From NCBI GenBank assembly GCA_025925185.1, contig JAICLV010000029.1, positions 1 to 20,024 of the forward strand: a DNA stretch of 20,024 nt, given 5' to 3'. This DNA comes from Acidothermaceae bacterium (GTDB taxonomy: Bacteria; Actinomycetota; Actinomycetes; Acidothermales; Acidothermaceae). How positions within the stretch are numbered: position 1 is the first letter of the stretch; each line of letters begins with the position of its first letter. The notes under the pieces were generated by a model. It worked only from the letters and a program-made list of their open reading frames with translations, was not told the DNA's origin and made no database searches. Positions 1 through 6,627 of this stretch are shown piece after piece. A program made the position numbers and the translations under genes.

Positions 1-446
1 CGGTAGAAGCGAAAGACTGGCTGCGCGACGCAGGCCGGCTTCTCGCTGCCATCACATTCGACGACGGCGTCCAAAGTGAGCTGCACGCCACCGGGGACCT
101 CCTCCACAGACGCGAGACTCGCGCGTACCCGGACCTTCGACCCGACCGGCACGGGCGATGGGAAGCGCACTTTGTTGAGCCCGTAGTTGAGCTTGTTTCG
201 CACTTCACGCACGTCGAGCAGCTGCGTCCACAGCGGGATGATGAGCGACAACGTCAGGTAGCCGTGCGCGATGGTCGTGCCGAATGGACCGTCCTTCGCG
301 CGCGCCGGGTCGACGTGGATCCACTGGTGGTCGCCGGTCGCGTCGGCGAACGTGTCGATCCGCTCTTGGGTGATGTCCAGCCAATCGCTGACGCCGAGCT
401 CGGCGCCGACGAGCGGGGTCAGGTCGACGAGCGTCTCCACGATCAT
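1..446 (-). CDS. MaoC-family (R)-enoyl-CoA hydratase, C-terminus cut by window edge
   Basis: This hot-dog-fold MaoC dehydratase would add water to a trans-2-enoyl-CoA to give a (3R)-hydroxyacyl-CoA in the cytoplasm. From the ATG at 446 there are 148 complete codons before the window edge. Family members are usually about 150 residues, so probably only a few residues are missing. The hydratase signature is visible: a D-x(n)-H-x-(I/W)-H-x-D block (DATGDHQWIHVDPARA, near residues 35-50), then a Gly-rich stretch FGTTIAHGYLTLSL. The catalytic Asp/His of this family lie in the first block. Its ATG overlaps the stop of the acyl-CoA synthetase gene (ATGA), so it is the distal gene of a coupled operon. 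With the SDR upstream, the pair would perform the hydratase and 3-hydroxyacyl-CoA dehydrogenase steps of beta-oxidation. The true substrate is unknown. Confidence 0.9.
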   Translation of the reverse strand, partial: MIVETLVDLTPLVGAELGVSDWLDITQERIDTFADATGDHQWIHVDPARAKDGPFGTTIAHGYLTLSLIIPLWTQLLDVREVRNKLNYGLNKVRFPSPVPVGSKVRVRASLASVEEVPGGVQLTLDAVVECDGSEKPACVAQPVFRFY

Positions 447-1939
447 CTGTCGGTCTCCTCTGAGTGAAAGGCCGTTCGCAGGTCGGCCCGACGAATCTTG
501 CCGGTCGCGCTTCGTGGCAGTTGCTCGACGACGCGCAGGTACTTCGGCGCCTTGAACTTCGCGAGCTTTTCCGCCAGCCGCCCACGCATCGCGGTCTCGT
601 CGAGCGCGGCGCCATCGCGCAGGACCACGTACGCGGCGCCGACCTCGCCCCAGGTGTCGTCGGGAACCGCGATCACCGCGACGTCGAGAACTTCGGGGAA
701 CGCCGCGATCGCCGCCTCGACCTCGCCGGGGTAGATGTTCTCGCCGCCGGAGATGATGAGGTCTTTCACCCGGTCGACGATGTAGGTGTTGCCGTCGTCG
801 TCAATGCGCGCGATGTCGCCGGATCGGAACCAGCCATCGACGAACGCTTGTCGCGTCGTGTCGTCTTGGCGCCAATAGCCGCTCGACACGTTGGGGCCGC
901 GCACCAACAGCTCGCCGGCGTCAGCGATCGCGATGTCGGTGAAGAAGTGCGGCACTCCAGCGGAAATCGGTTGCTCGACCGGGCGGTCTGGCATCTCCAT
1001 CGTGACCGCCGGCGAGGCCTCTGTCATGCCGTAACCCTGGACAACGTGCACGCCGCGAGCCAGCCACGCCTTTGCCACCCGCTCGAGCATCGACGAGCCG
1101 CCGTAGTTGACGTAGCGCAACGTGCTCAGGTCTGCGCGATCCCAGTCGGGATGGTCGACGAGCATCTGCAGCATCGTCGGCACCGCCGAGAACGCGGTGA
1201 TGCCGAGTTCGCCGATCGAGTGCAACAACCAGGCCGGGTCGAACTTCGGAGTGACGACGACCGTGCCGCCCTTGAACAGAGTCGGGAGACTGACTTGCCC
1301 GAGCCCGGTCGCATGGAAGAGCGGCGCCGTGCACAACACGACGTCGGTCGACAAGACGTCGATGTGTCCGAGCTGGTTGATCGTGTTGAACGTCAGGTTT
1401 CCGTGGGTGAGCACGACGCCCTTGGGGCGACCAGTTGTGCCTGAGGTGTACAGGATCACGGCGGGGTCGTCGAGGCCGACGTCGGTTTCTGCGGCGTGCG
1501 CCGGCGCAGAAAGCAGCGCGTCGTACGACTCGGCGTCGTCCACGATCGTTGAGGGATCGATGGCCACGAGTGGAACACCGTCGTTGGCGGCCGCGGTAAG
1601 TGGCGCTGATTCGGCGCCGTAGATGGCGAGTTTCGGCTCACAGTCGGCGATGAGCTCGCGGATCTCCGGTGGTGCGAGGCGAAGGTTGAGCGGGACGAAG
1701 ATGGCACCGAGCCGCGTGGTCGCGAAGAACGTCTCGAACGTCGCGATGTCGTTCGGCCCGAGATGGACGACGCGATCGCCGCGACCCACCCCGCGTTCGG
1801 CAAGCGCGCCGGCAAGGACGTCGACGCGGCGGGCCAACTCTCGATACGTGAGCGACCGTTCGGCCTGCCGGAACACCAGGCGGTCGGGCGCCATTCGCGC
1901 CCGGCGTGCGGGCCACGAGCCGACGCCGATGTCGGTCAT
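443..1939 (-). CDS. AMP-binding acyl-CoA synthetase (FadD-like, ANL superfamily)
   Basis: This 498-residue enzyme would activate a carboxylic acid to its CoA thioester through an acyl-adenylate, using ATP and CoA. Motifs seen: the P-loop-like A3 motif YTSGTTGRPKG at residues 164-174, the A5 motif GYGMTEASP, the adenylate-binding DGWFRSGDIARID, the hinge VDRVKDLIISGGENIYP, and the C-terminal A10 motif SATGKIRR with the catalytic Lys at about residue 481. Length is normal for fatty or aryl acid CoA ligases. The open frame extends upstream to 2200, but that part overlaps the amidohydrolase and has no family-like sequence. The start MTDIGVGS at 1939 gives a 4-base ATGA overlap with the preceding stop and fits the family N-terminus. 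Overlaps on both sides imply translational coupling. Motifs alone do not separate medium-chain, long-chain and aromatic substrates. Confidence 0.95.
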   Translation of the reverse strand: MTDIGVGSWPARRARMAPDRLVFRQAERSLTYRELARRVDVLAGALAERGVGRGDRVVHLGPNDIATFETFFATTRLGAIFVPLNLRLAPPEIRELIADCEPKLAIYGAESAPLTAAANDGVPLVAIDPSTIVDDAESYDALLSAPAHAAETDVGLDDPAVILYTSGTTGRPKGVVLTHGNLTFNTINQLGHIDVLSTDVVLCTAPLFHATGLGQVSLPTLFKGGTVVVTPKFDPAWLLHSIGELGITAFSAVPTMLQMLVDHPDWDRADLSTLRYVNYGGSSMLERVAKAWLARGVHVVQGYGMTEASPAVTMEMPDRPVEQPISAGVPHFFTDIAIADAGELLVRGPNVSSGYWRQDDTTRQAFVDGWFRSGDIARIDDDGNTYIVDRVKDLIISGGENIYPGEVEAAIAAFPEVLDVAVIAVPDDTWGEVGAAYVVLRDGAALDETAMRGRLAEKLAKFKAPKYLRVVEQLPRSATGKIRRADLRTAFHSEETDR

Positions 1940-2805
1940 CGCGCGAGGCTCAGCATCCGCACGGCGTTTTCCTTGAGGATCAACGGGCGCACGTCGTCCT
2001 TGATGTCGAGGTTCTCGAAGTCGGCGAGCCAGCGCTCCGGTGTGATGACCGGGAAGTCGGAGCCGAACAGCACCTTGTGCTTCAACAATCCGTTGGCGGC
2101 GCGCACGAGTTGCGGCGGGAAGTACTTCGGCGACCACCCCGACAGGTCGATGTAGACGTTCGCCTTGTGCGTCGCGATGGAGATCGCGGCGTCTTGCCAC
2201 GGTACCGACGGATGCGCGAGCACGACCGTGAGCGACGGGAAGTCGGCGGCGACATCGTCGATCAGCATCGGGTCGGAATAGCGCAACTTGATGCCGCGAC
2301 CGCCGGGCAAGCCGGCGCCGATGCCGGTCTGGCCGGTGTGAAAGACGATCGGCACCCCCGCGGTGGCGGCCACCTCGTAGAGCGGGTAGAACGCCGCGTC
2401 GTCCGGCGAAAATCCTTGCAGTGAAGGGTGAAACTTGACGCCTTTCGCGCCAGCGGCCAACAGGTCGCGCAGCTTGGCGACCGCGTCACGGCCGGCGAGC
2501 GGGTCGACCGAGCAGAACGGGATGAGCACGTCGGCGTGTTTGGCGGTGTCGGCCACGATTTGCGCGCTCGACAACGGCGGATGCCCGGTCGCCGTCTGCG
2601 CGTCGACCGTGAAGACGACCGCCGCCAGCCGTCGCTCCCGGTAGTGCGCGGCGACCTCGTCCAGGGTCAGCGTGCGGTGCTGACCGGCCTTGAAGTACGC
2701 CGCCGACGCGTCGAGCAGTTCTTGGTCGAGGGAGAAGTGGCCATCGCTGTCCGCCTCGATGTGCACGTGCACGTCGATCGCGTCAACGCTCGAAACGTCG
2801 ATCAC
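1936..2805 (-). CDS. Amidohydrolase-2 family metal-dependent hydrolase or decarboxylase
   Basis: This is a 289-residue TIM-barrel protein of the amidohydrolase superfamily (PF04909 group, which includes ACMSD, gamma-resorcylate decarboxylase and 2-pyrone-4,6-dicarboxylate lactonase). Metal-site motifs appear in order: IDVHVHIE with the HxH pair at residues 13 and 15, GVKFHPSLQGF (Lys/His), IVFHTGQTG (His), VVLAHPS (His) and LFGSDFPV with the closing Asp. The GTG at 2805 is chosen because it overlaps the SDR stop (GTGA) and places the HxH pair near the N-terminus as in the family. An open extension to 2943 only shadows the SDR gene. The protein sits between an SDR and a CoA ligase in a coupled operon, so it probably acts on an intermediate of the same pathway, such as a ring-cleavage product or lactone. 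The substrate cannot be read from sequence. Confidence 0.9.
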   Translation of the reverse strand: MIDVSSVDAIDVHVHIEADSDGHFSLDQELLDASAAYFKAGQHRTLTLDEVAAHYRERRLAAVVFTVDAQTATGHPPLSSAQIVADTAKHADVLIPFCSVDPLAGRDAVAKLRDLLAAGAKGVKFHPSLQGFSPDDAAFYPLYEVAATAGVPIVFHTGQTGIGAGLPGGRGIKLRYSDPMLIDDVAADFPSLTVVLAHPSVPWQDAAISIATHKANVYIDLSGWSPKYFPPQLVRAANGLLKHKVLFGSDFPVITPERWLADFENLDIKDDVRPLILKENAVRMLSLAR

Positions 2806-3710
2806 TGAGGCGGTTCCGGGATCTGCTGGCCCACCGTTTGCTGATGCGCCGCGAACGACGACGGCCACGTCGCCGCGACAGCGTCGGCCGACCACCCACC
2901 GTCGTCCGAGAACTCGACGGCGATCTCGCTCGGATGCGACCACAGCGCCAGCCGGTCGCCGCCGATGCCGATGACCTGCCCGGTGATGCTCGCGGCGTCG
3001 TCGGAGGCGAGAAAGCTGACCACGCCGGCGACGTCTTCAGGCGTGCCGAAGCCCAGCTCGCGGCGGGCGAATGGTGGCAGCGGCTCGCCGGCGTTCAACG
3101 CGTCGATGTAGGGCTTGAGGAACGGCACGGTCTCGGTCATCGCGGTGGCGGCGACCGGCACGACCGCGTTGACCGTGATGCGGGCGCGCGCGAGTTCGAG
3201 CGCCCACGTGCGGACCATGCCCACGATCCCGGCCTTGGCCGCGGAGTAGTTGGTCTGGCCGAAGTTGCCGACCTGCCCGGTGGGCGAGCCAACGCAGATG
3301 ATGCGGCCGCCGGTGTCTTGCTCGCGCATGCGGATCGCGGCCGCGCGGGTGCAGGTGAACGTGCCGCGCAAGTGCGTGGTGATCACGGCGTCGAACGCGT
3401 CGTCGGTCATCTTCCACAGAGTCGAGTCGCGCAAGACGCCCGCGTTGTTCACTAACACGTCGAGGTGGCCGAACGCCGTCACTGCTCGGTCGACGAGCGA
3501 TTGTGCGGCTTCGCTGGTACCGACTGCGACGACCTCCGCCACCGCCGTGCCGCCGGTGTCTTTGATGTCGCGGACGACGTCGTCGGCAACCTGCGCGTCA
3601 ACGTCGTTCACGACGACCGACGCGCCGCGGCGTGCCAGCTCCATCGCGTACGCGCGGCCCAGACCGCGGCCGCTGCCGGTGACGATCGCGACCTTGCCTG
3701 ACAGATCCAC
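2802..3710 (-). CDS. Short-chain dehydrogenase, 3-hydroxyacyl-CoA dehydrogenase-like (HSD17B4/MFE-2 type)
   Basis: This 302-residue NAD(P)-dependent SDR probably oxidises a 3-hydroxyacyl-CoA. The nucleotide motif TGSGRGLG is at residues 11-18, NNAG at 88-91, and the catalytic residues are Ser142, Tyr155 and Lys159 (YSAAK). After the core, a tail of the form ALWSHPSEIA...DGGWSADAVAATW resembles the linker of the multifunctional beta-oxidation protein dehydrogenase domain, which favours acyl-CoA substrates over a generic SDR role. The GTG at 3710 is preferred: it has a GGGAG-like Shine-Dalgarno about 8 bases upstream and yields the standard short N-terminus (DLSGKVAIVTG). A longer ATG frame from 3767 adds 19 residues unlike the family. 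It is the first of the coupled genes, and its stop overlaps the amidohydrolase GTG. Confidence 0.93.
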   Translation of the reverse strand: MDLSGKVAIVTGSGRGLGRAYAMELARRGASVVVNDVDAQVADDVVRDIKDTGGTAVAEVVAVGTSEAAQSLVDRAVTAFGHLDVLVNNAGVLRDSTLWKMTDDAFDAVITTHLRGTFTCTRAAAIRMREQDTGGRIICVGSPTGQVGNFGQTNYSAAKAGIVGMVRTWALELARARITVNAVVPVAATAMTETVPFLKPYIDALNAGEPLPPFARRELGFGTPEDVAGVVSFLASDDAASITGQVIGIGGDRLALWSHPSEIAVEFSDDGGWSADAVAATWPSSFAAHQQTVGQQIPEPPQ

Positions 3711-3744
3711 TCCGCGCTCCCGACTTGCTGGCCAGTGGCAATGC

Positions 3745-3773
3745 ACTATACGGCTTGACGACCGCAATGGAAA
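3745..3773 (-). promoter_or_regulatory. Candidate promoter for the SDR-amidohydrolase-ligase-MaoC operon
   Basis: On the minus strand a -10 hexamer TATAGT (3745-3750) lies 17 bases downstream of TTTCCA (3768-3773), a weak match to a -35. It falls in the 73-base gap between the regulator stop and the SDR GTG, about 35 bases before the start. The -10 is close to the sigma-70/SigA consensus, which stands out in such GC-rich DNA. The operon could also be read through from the regulator gene. Confidence 0.4.
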
Positions 3774-3783
3774 GTGTCGCGTA

Positions 3784-4704
3784 TCACCTCACGTCGTCCA
3801 GGCTTTGTCGTGAAGTGTGGTGGCGCACGAGCAACACGAGTTCGGGCGCGTGCTCGTCGAGGATCTGCCGGAACCGGGCCTCGCCCAGGGGACCGAGTCC
3901 GTCGTAGATCTCGGTGAAAATCGCGTGCGCATCGGCACGGGCCCAGGTGCGCGGGAGCAGTTCTTGCGGGAGGTCGGGGTCACTGCCCGGGAAGGCGCGC
4001 CAGATGTCCATGGCTTCGGTGCGGGCAATCAGCGCCTCGGCCGCCCTAACCCGGCCCGCTGCGACCCGCTTGCGCATCGGCCCGAACCGCGCCACGTACT
4101 CCTCGTAGCTTTTCTGTAACGCGTCGACGTCCCAGGCGGTCGAGGGGTCGCCGGGCAGGCCGTTTTCGGGAAACTGCGTTGTCGCGCGAAAGACCGTCGC
4201 CTGCTCGATGTCGAGCCGCTGTAGTTCGAACTTGACGTCGTCGGCTGGTCCGCGCGGCGAGACCCAGACGCCGTCGTAGAGCGCGGCGAAACCGAGCCAC
4301 CGCAATCGCGCGCGCAACAAGTGACGCAGGTGGCGCTGTTGCTCCGGCACCGAGAATGCGACCACGGTCCATTGACCGTCCCAGGGTGCGCTCGCCGCGG
4401 CGCCGAAAGACAGGATCCTGTCGCGATTGCGCGCCAGCTCACGCTGCGTTTGCTCGCACATGCCGTAGAAGGTGCGGCGGCCGACCCGCTGCAACGACAG
4501 CAGGCCGCGCTTGGTCAGCCGGCTCAACGCTGCTCGCGCGCTCGTCTCGGTGATCCCGAATTCTGCCGTCAGAGCAAGCAAAGCGGACGACGGGAGATGC
4601 TCCTCGCGGCCCAGCCAGTAGTCGCCGAGCAGCGTCACGATCAGGTGCTGGGGCGTCGGCCCCGCCTGCGCGCGCGGCAAACTGAAACCGTCGTCGGCGT
4701 CCAT
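3784..4704 (-). CDS. PaaX-family transcriptional regulator
   Basis: This 306-residue DNA-binding regulator belongs to the PaaX family (PaaX represses phenylacetate genes and senses phenylacetyl-CoA). An N-terminal winged helix-turn-helix spans roughly residues 15-80 (QHLIVTLLGDYWLGR...GITETSARAALSRLTKRGLL). The central PaaX domain follows (WDGQWTVVAFSVPE, then RLRWLGFAALYDGVWVSPRG), and then the C-terminal PaaX_C region (IARTEAMDIWRAFPGSDPDLPQELLPRTWARADA). Length matches the family. It stands just upstream of the acyl-CoA operon on the same strand, so it probably controls that operon in response to one of its CoA thioesters. The paa hydroxylase/epoxidase genes are absent, so the ligand is probably not phenylacetyl-CoA itself. 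No strong Shine-Dalgarno precedes the ATG. Confidence 0.92.
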   Translation of the reverse strand: MDADDGFSLPRAQAGPTPQHLIVTLLGDYWLGREEHLPSSALLALTAEFGITETSARAALSRLTKRGLLSLQRVGRRTFYGMCEQTQRELARNRDRILSFGAAASAPWDGQWTVVAFSVPEQQRHLRHLLRARLRWLGFAALYDGVWVSPRGPADDVKFELQRLDIEQATVFRATTQFPENGLPGDPSTAWDVDALQKSYEEYVARFGPMRKRVAAGRVRAAEALIARTEAMDIWRAFPGSDPDLPQELLPRTWARADAHAIFTEIYDGLGPLGEARFRQILDEHAPELVLLVRHHTSRQSLDDVR

Positions 4705-4712
4705 CGCGGGGG

Positions 4713-4718
4713 AGCCTA
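4713..4718 (-). promoter_or_regulatory. Candidate -10 element of a leaderless PaaX-family gene
   Basis: TAGGCT (minus strand) lies 8 bases before the ATG at 4704, and no ribosome binding site is visible between them. Actinobacterial leaderless transcripts commonly place a TANNNT box 6-9 bases before the start codon. No good -35 is seen, so this is suggestive only. Confidence 0.3.
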
Positions 4719-4791
4719 CCGGTGAAGCGCCGCCGTCTCCCGGACACTCGTCGGGGAAGCCGCACGGCGCTGGCCCCTCTGCACGGCCCGA

Positions 4792-5844
4792 TCAGCAGCG
4801 CTGGGTCACGCTCTTGCGTCGATCCTTGTGCTCATACAGTCGTTCATCGGCCCGCTCGAGCAACGCGTCGAGCGTGTCCTCACCCGCCCATCTGACGGCA
4901 CCGGTCGACCAGTGCGCCGGGTAGGCGCCTTGAAGTCGTTCGAGAACTCGCGCGGCGTCCGAGAGCGCGGTGCCCGGCATCAGTAGCGCGAACTCGTCAC
5001 CGCCGACGCGGGCGAGCACGTCTCCGCGGCGAAGTTGCCCGCGCCAGGCGTCCGCGAGTTCGGTCAACAACGCGTCGCCGGCGAGATGGCCATTGCTGTC
5101 GTTGAACGCCTTGAAGTCGTCGAGGTCGAGCATCGCCAAAGTGAAAGCGCGGCCGCCGCGCAGCGCGAGCGCGATCTCCCGGGTCGCCGCGGCGCGAAAA
5201 CACCCGCGGTTGGCGAGCCCGGTGAGCGGGTCGGTCGCTGCCTGGCGGCGCAACTGATCGACCAACCGGGCGAAGACCTCTCCGGTTGCTGCCACCGTTG
5301 CCGCGATCACGAATGCCATGACCGCGACGCGAGGAACACCGCCGGCCAACACGCCCGCGGTGAAGCCTGCGACCGCGAGGCCGGTCTGCACACGGGCGAT
5401 CGTTCGCGGCAGGTAATACGCGGCGATCAGTGCGACGCACATGTAGTCGAGGCCTGTGATCGCCACGCCCGCCGCGGTTTTCGAACACGCGACGAGCGCG
5501 CTGACCAAAGCGGTGTCGAGCAGCAGGCCGACGTTGATCACCAAGATGTTGACCCGGTGCCGCCAAAGCAGAAGCCCGCCGCCGACGATCAAGCCGGTGG
5601 CGCCGAGCGCCTGACCGAGGCCGACCGGCGCGTGCGGGCTGAATGGGAATGCCGCGCCCAGTAGGCAGCCGACGGCACCGAGGACGTACAGCAGCGCGAG
5701 GAGGGCGGCACCGCTCGGGCACCGGGTGCCGGCCAATGGGCGCAGGTGTGCCTCGTGTACCGCGGACACGTCAGGGAACAGAGTCACTCTTCTAGCCGAT
5801 GCCTCTCGCGCGCCGCAACGGTCGCGAGCATTAGCCGCTTCCAC
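4792..5844 (-). CDS. Membrane-bound GGDEF diguanylate cyclase
   Basis: This enzyme would make cyclic di-GMP from two GTP at the inner face of the membrane. Residues about 45-190 hold some five to six hydrophobic helices with little sequence between them and no recognisable periplasmic domain. The C-terminal GGDEF domain begins at ATDPLTGLANRG (203-214). It contains LDLDDFKAFND (239-249), GHLAGD (252-257) and an exact GGDEF signature at 281-285. The allosteric I-site RxxD (R272...D275) sits exactly five residues before the signature, so both catalysis and product inhibition look intact. No EAL or HD-GYP partner is in the window. The start is uncertain: the GTG at 5844 gives 350 residues, and a GTG at 5787 (VTLFPDVS) would also keep every domain. 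The signal sensed by the membrane part is unknown. Confidence 0.9.
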   Translation of the reverse strand: MEAANARDRCGAREASARRVTLFPDVSAVHEAHLRPLAGTRCPSGAALLALLYVLGAVGCLLGAAFPFSPHAPVGLGQALGATGLIVGGGLLLWRHRVNILVINVGLLLDTALVSALVACSKTAAGVAITGLDYMCVALIAAYYLPRTIARVQTGLAVAGFTAGVLAGGVPRVAVMAFVIAATVAATGEVFARLVDQLRRQAATDPLTGLANRGCFRAAATREIALALRGGRAFTLAMLDLDDFKAFNDSNGHLAGDALLTELADAWRGQLRRGDVLARVGGDEFALLMPGTALSDAARVLERLQGAYPAHWSTGAVRWAGEDTLDALLERADERLYEHKDRRKSVTQRC

Positions 5845-5921
5845 CTAGCTATGACCTATCGGCCACGGCGCCGGCGTTATGAGGTGAACGCGGGAACAGC
5901 AGCCGACCGCGGTGAGACGCG

Positions 5922-6548
5922 TCAGCGGATGGCGTTGTCGCCTTCGGTGACCTCGGCGAGGCTGCGTTCGATCCGCCGGTCGGGCACCAGCCACATGACC
6001 GCGACCGCGACGAAGAGCGCGAGACCGGTGTAGGTCCAGGCGTTCGCATGATCGCCGCCACCCAACGCGCAGCCGATCCCGGCGAGATAAAAGACGGGCG
6101 ACAGCTTCCCCTTCGCGTCGGCGCCGACCGCGCGCCTAAGCGGTGAACCGGCGCCTTGGGTGCGGATGATGAGCGTTTGCATGACGAAGTAGGCGATCGC
6201 GGCCGCGCAAAGGTTGGCGCCATAGACGACAAGCGGGATGCGCGCGAAGTCGCTCTCGTCCATCCACGCGGTTGTGAACGGGAACAGCGAAAGCCAAAAC
6301 AGCAGGTGCAGATTTGCCCACAGGATGCCGCCCGTCACGCGGTTCGTGACGTGCAGCATGTGGTGGTGGTTGTTCCAGTAGATGCCGATGTAGACGAAGC
6401 TCAACAGGTAGGTGAGCAGGCCGGTGCCCACGCCGGAGGTGAAGGCGTGCAGGTCGCGCCCTTCAGGCACCTTCAACTCCAACACCATGATCGTGATGAT
6501 GATGGCGAGCACGCCATCGCTGAACGCTTCGAGTCGGCCGGTCGGCAT
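5922..6548 (-). CDS. TMEM175-family (DUF1211) potassium channel-like protein
   Basis: This 208-residue integral membrane protein has the family signature at its N-terminus: RLEAFSDGVLAIIITIMVLEL, with the FSD motif at residues 9-11 in the first helix. Bacterial members are single six-helix repeats that assemble as tetramers and conduct K+, with the pore lined by helix 1. Further hydrophobic helices can be followed (LLTYLLSFVYIGIYW, ILWANLHLLFWLSLFPFTTAW, LVVYGANLCAAAIAYFVMQTLII, LSPVFYLAGIGCALGG, TYTGLALFVAVAVMWLV). A conserved NHHHM stretch ends helix 2. It is divergent from the sugar dehydrogenase gene and upstream of the cyclase gene on the same strand, with 77 bases between them. Its physiological role in bacteria is not settled. 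Confidence 0.92.
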   Translation of the reverse strand: MPTGRLEAFSDGVLAIIITIMVLELKVPEGRDLHAFTSGVGTGLLTYLLSFVYIGIYWNNHHHMLHVTNRVTGGILWANLHLLFWLSLFPFTTAWMDESDFARIPLVVYGANLCAAAIAYFVMQTLIIRTQGAGSPLRRAVGADAKGKLSPVFYLAGIGCALGGGDHANAWTYTGLALFVAVAVMWLVPDRRIERSLAEVTEGDNAIR

Positions 6549-6554
6549 GCTCGC

Positions 6555-6560
6555 AGCCTA
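6555..6560 (-). promoter_or_regulatory. Candidate -10 element of a leaderless TMEM175-family gene
   Basis: TAGGCT lies 6 bases before the ATG at 6548 on the minus strand, and no Shine-Dalgarno is seen. This would place transcription start at or next to the start codon. The hexamer is identical to the one before the PaaX-family gene. No convincing -35 is visible. Confidence 0.3.
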
Positions 6561-6627
6561 GAACCGATCACAGAATTGTTTGCGCATCCGCGATGGCGGC
6601 ACGCTGCGGCGTGGGCGACACTGAACG

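Noticed and set aside
464..1444. 326-codon plus-strand ORF opposite the CoA ligase
   Set aside because: Antisense shadow in GC-rich DNA: rich in Arg, Asp and Val with no domain, fully covered by a well-supported gene.
1940..2200. Open N-terminal extension of the acyl-CoA synthetase frame
   Set aside because: It lies wholly inside the amidohydrolase gene, is Arg-rich frame-shadow sequence, and the ATGA start at 1939 matches the family N-terminus.
4726..4771. 7-base inverted repeat AGCGCCG/CGGCGCT between PaaX and GGDEF genes
   Set aside because: The spacer is 33 bases and such a repeat is likely by chance at this GC content; not called a terminator or operator.
5905..5921. Palindrome GACGCGTC near the end of the TMEM175 gene
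   Set aside because: Eight bases only, no second site, and no promoter elements nearby.
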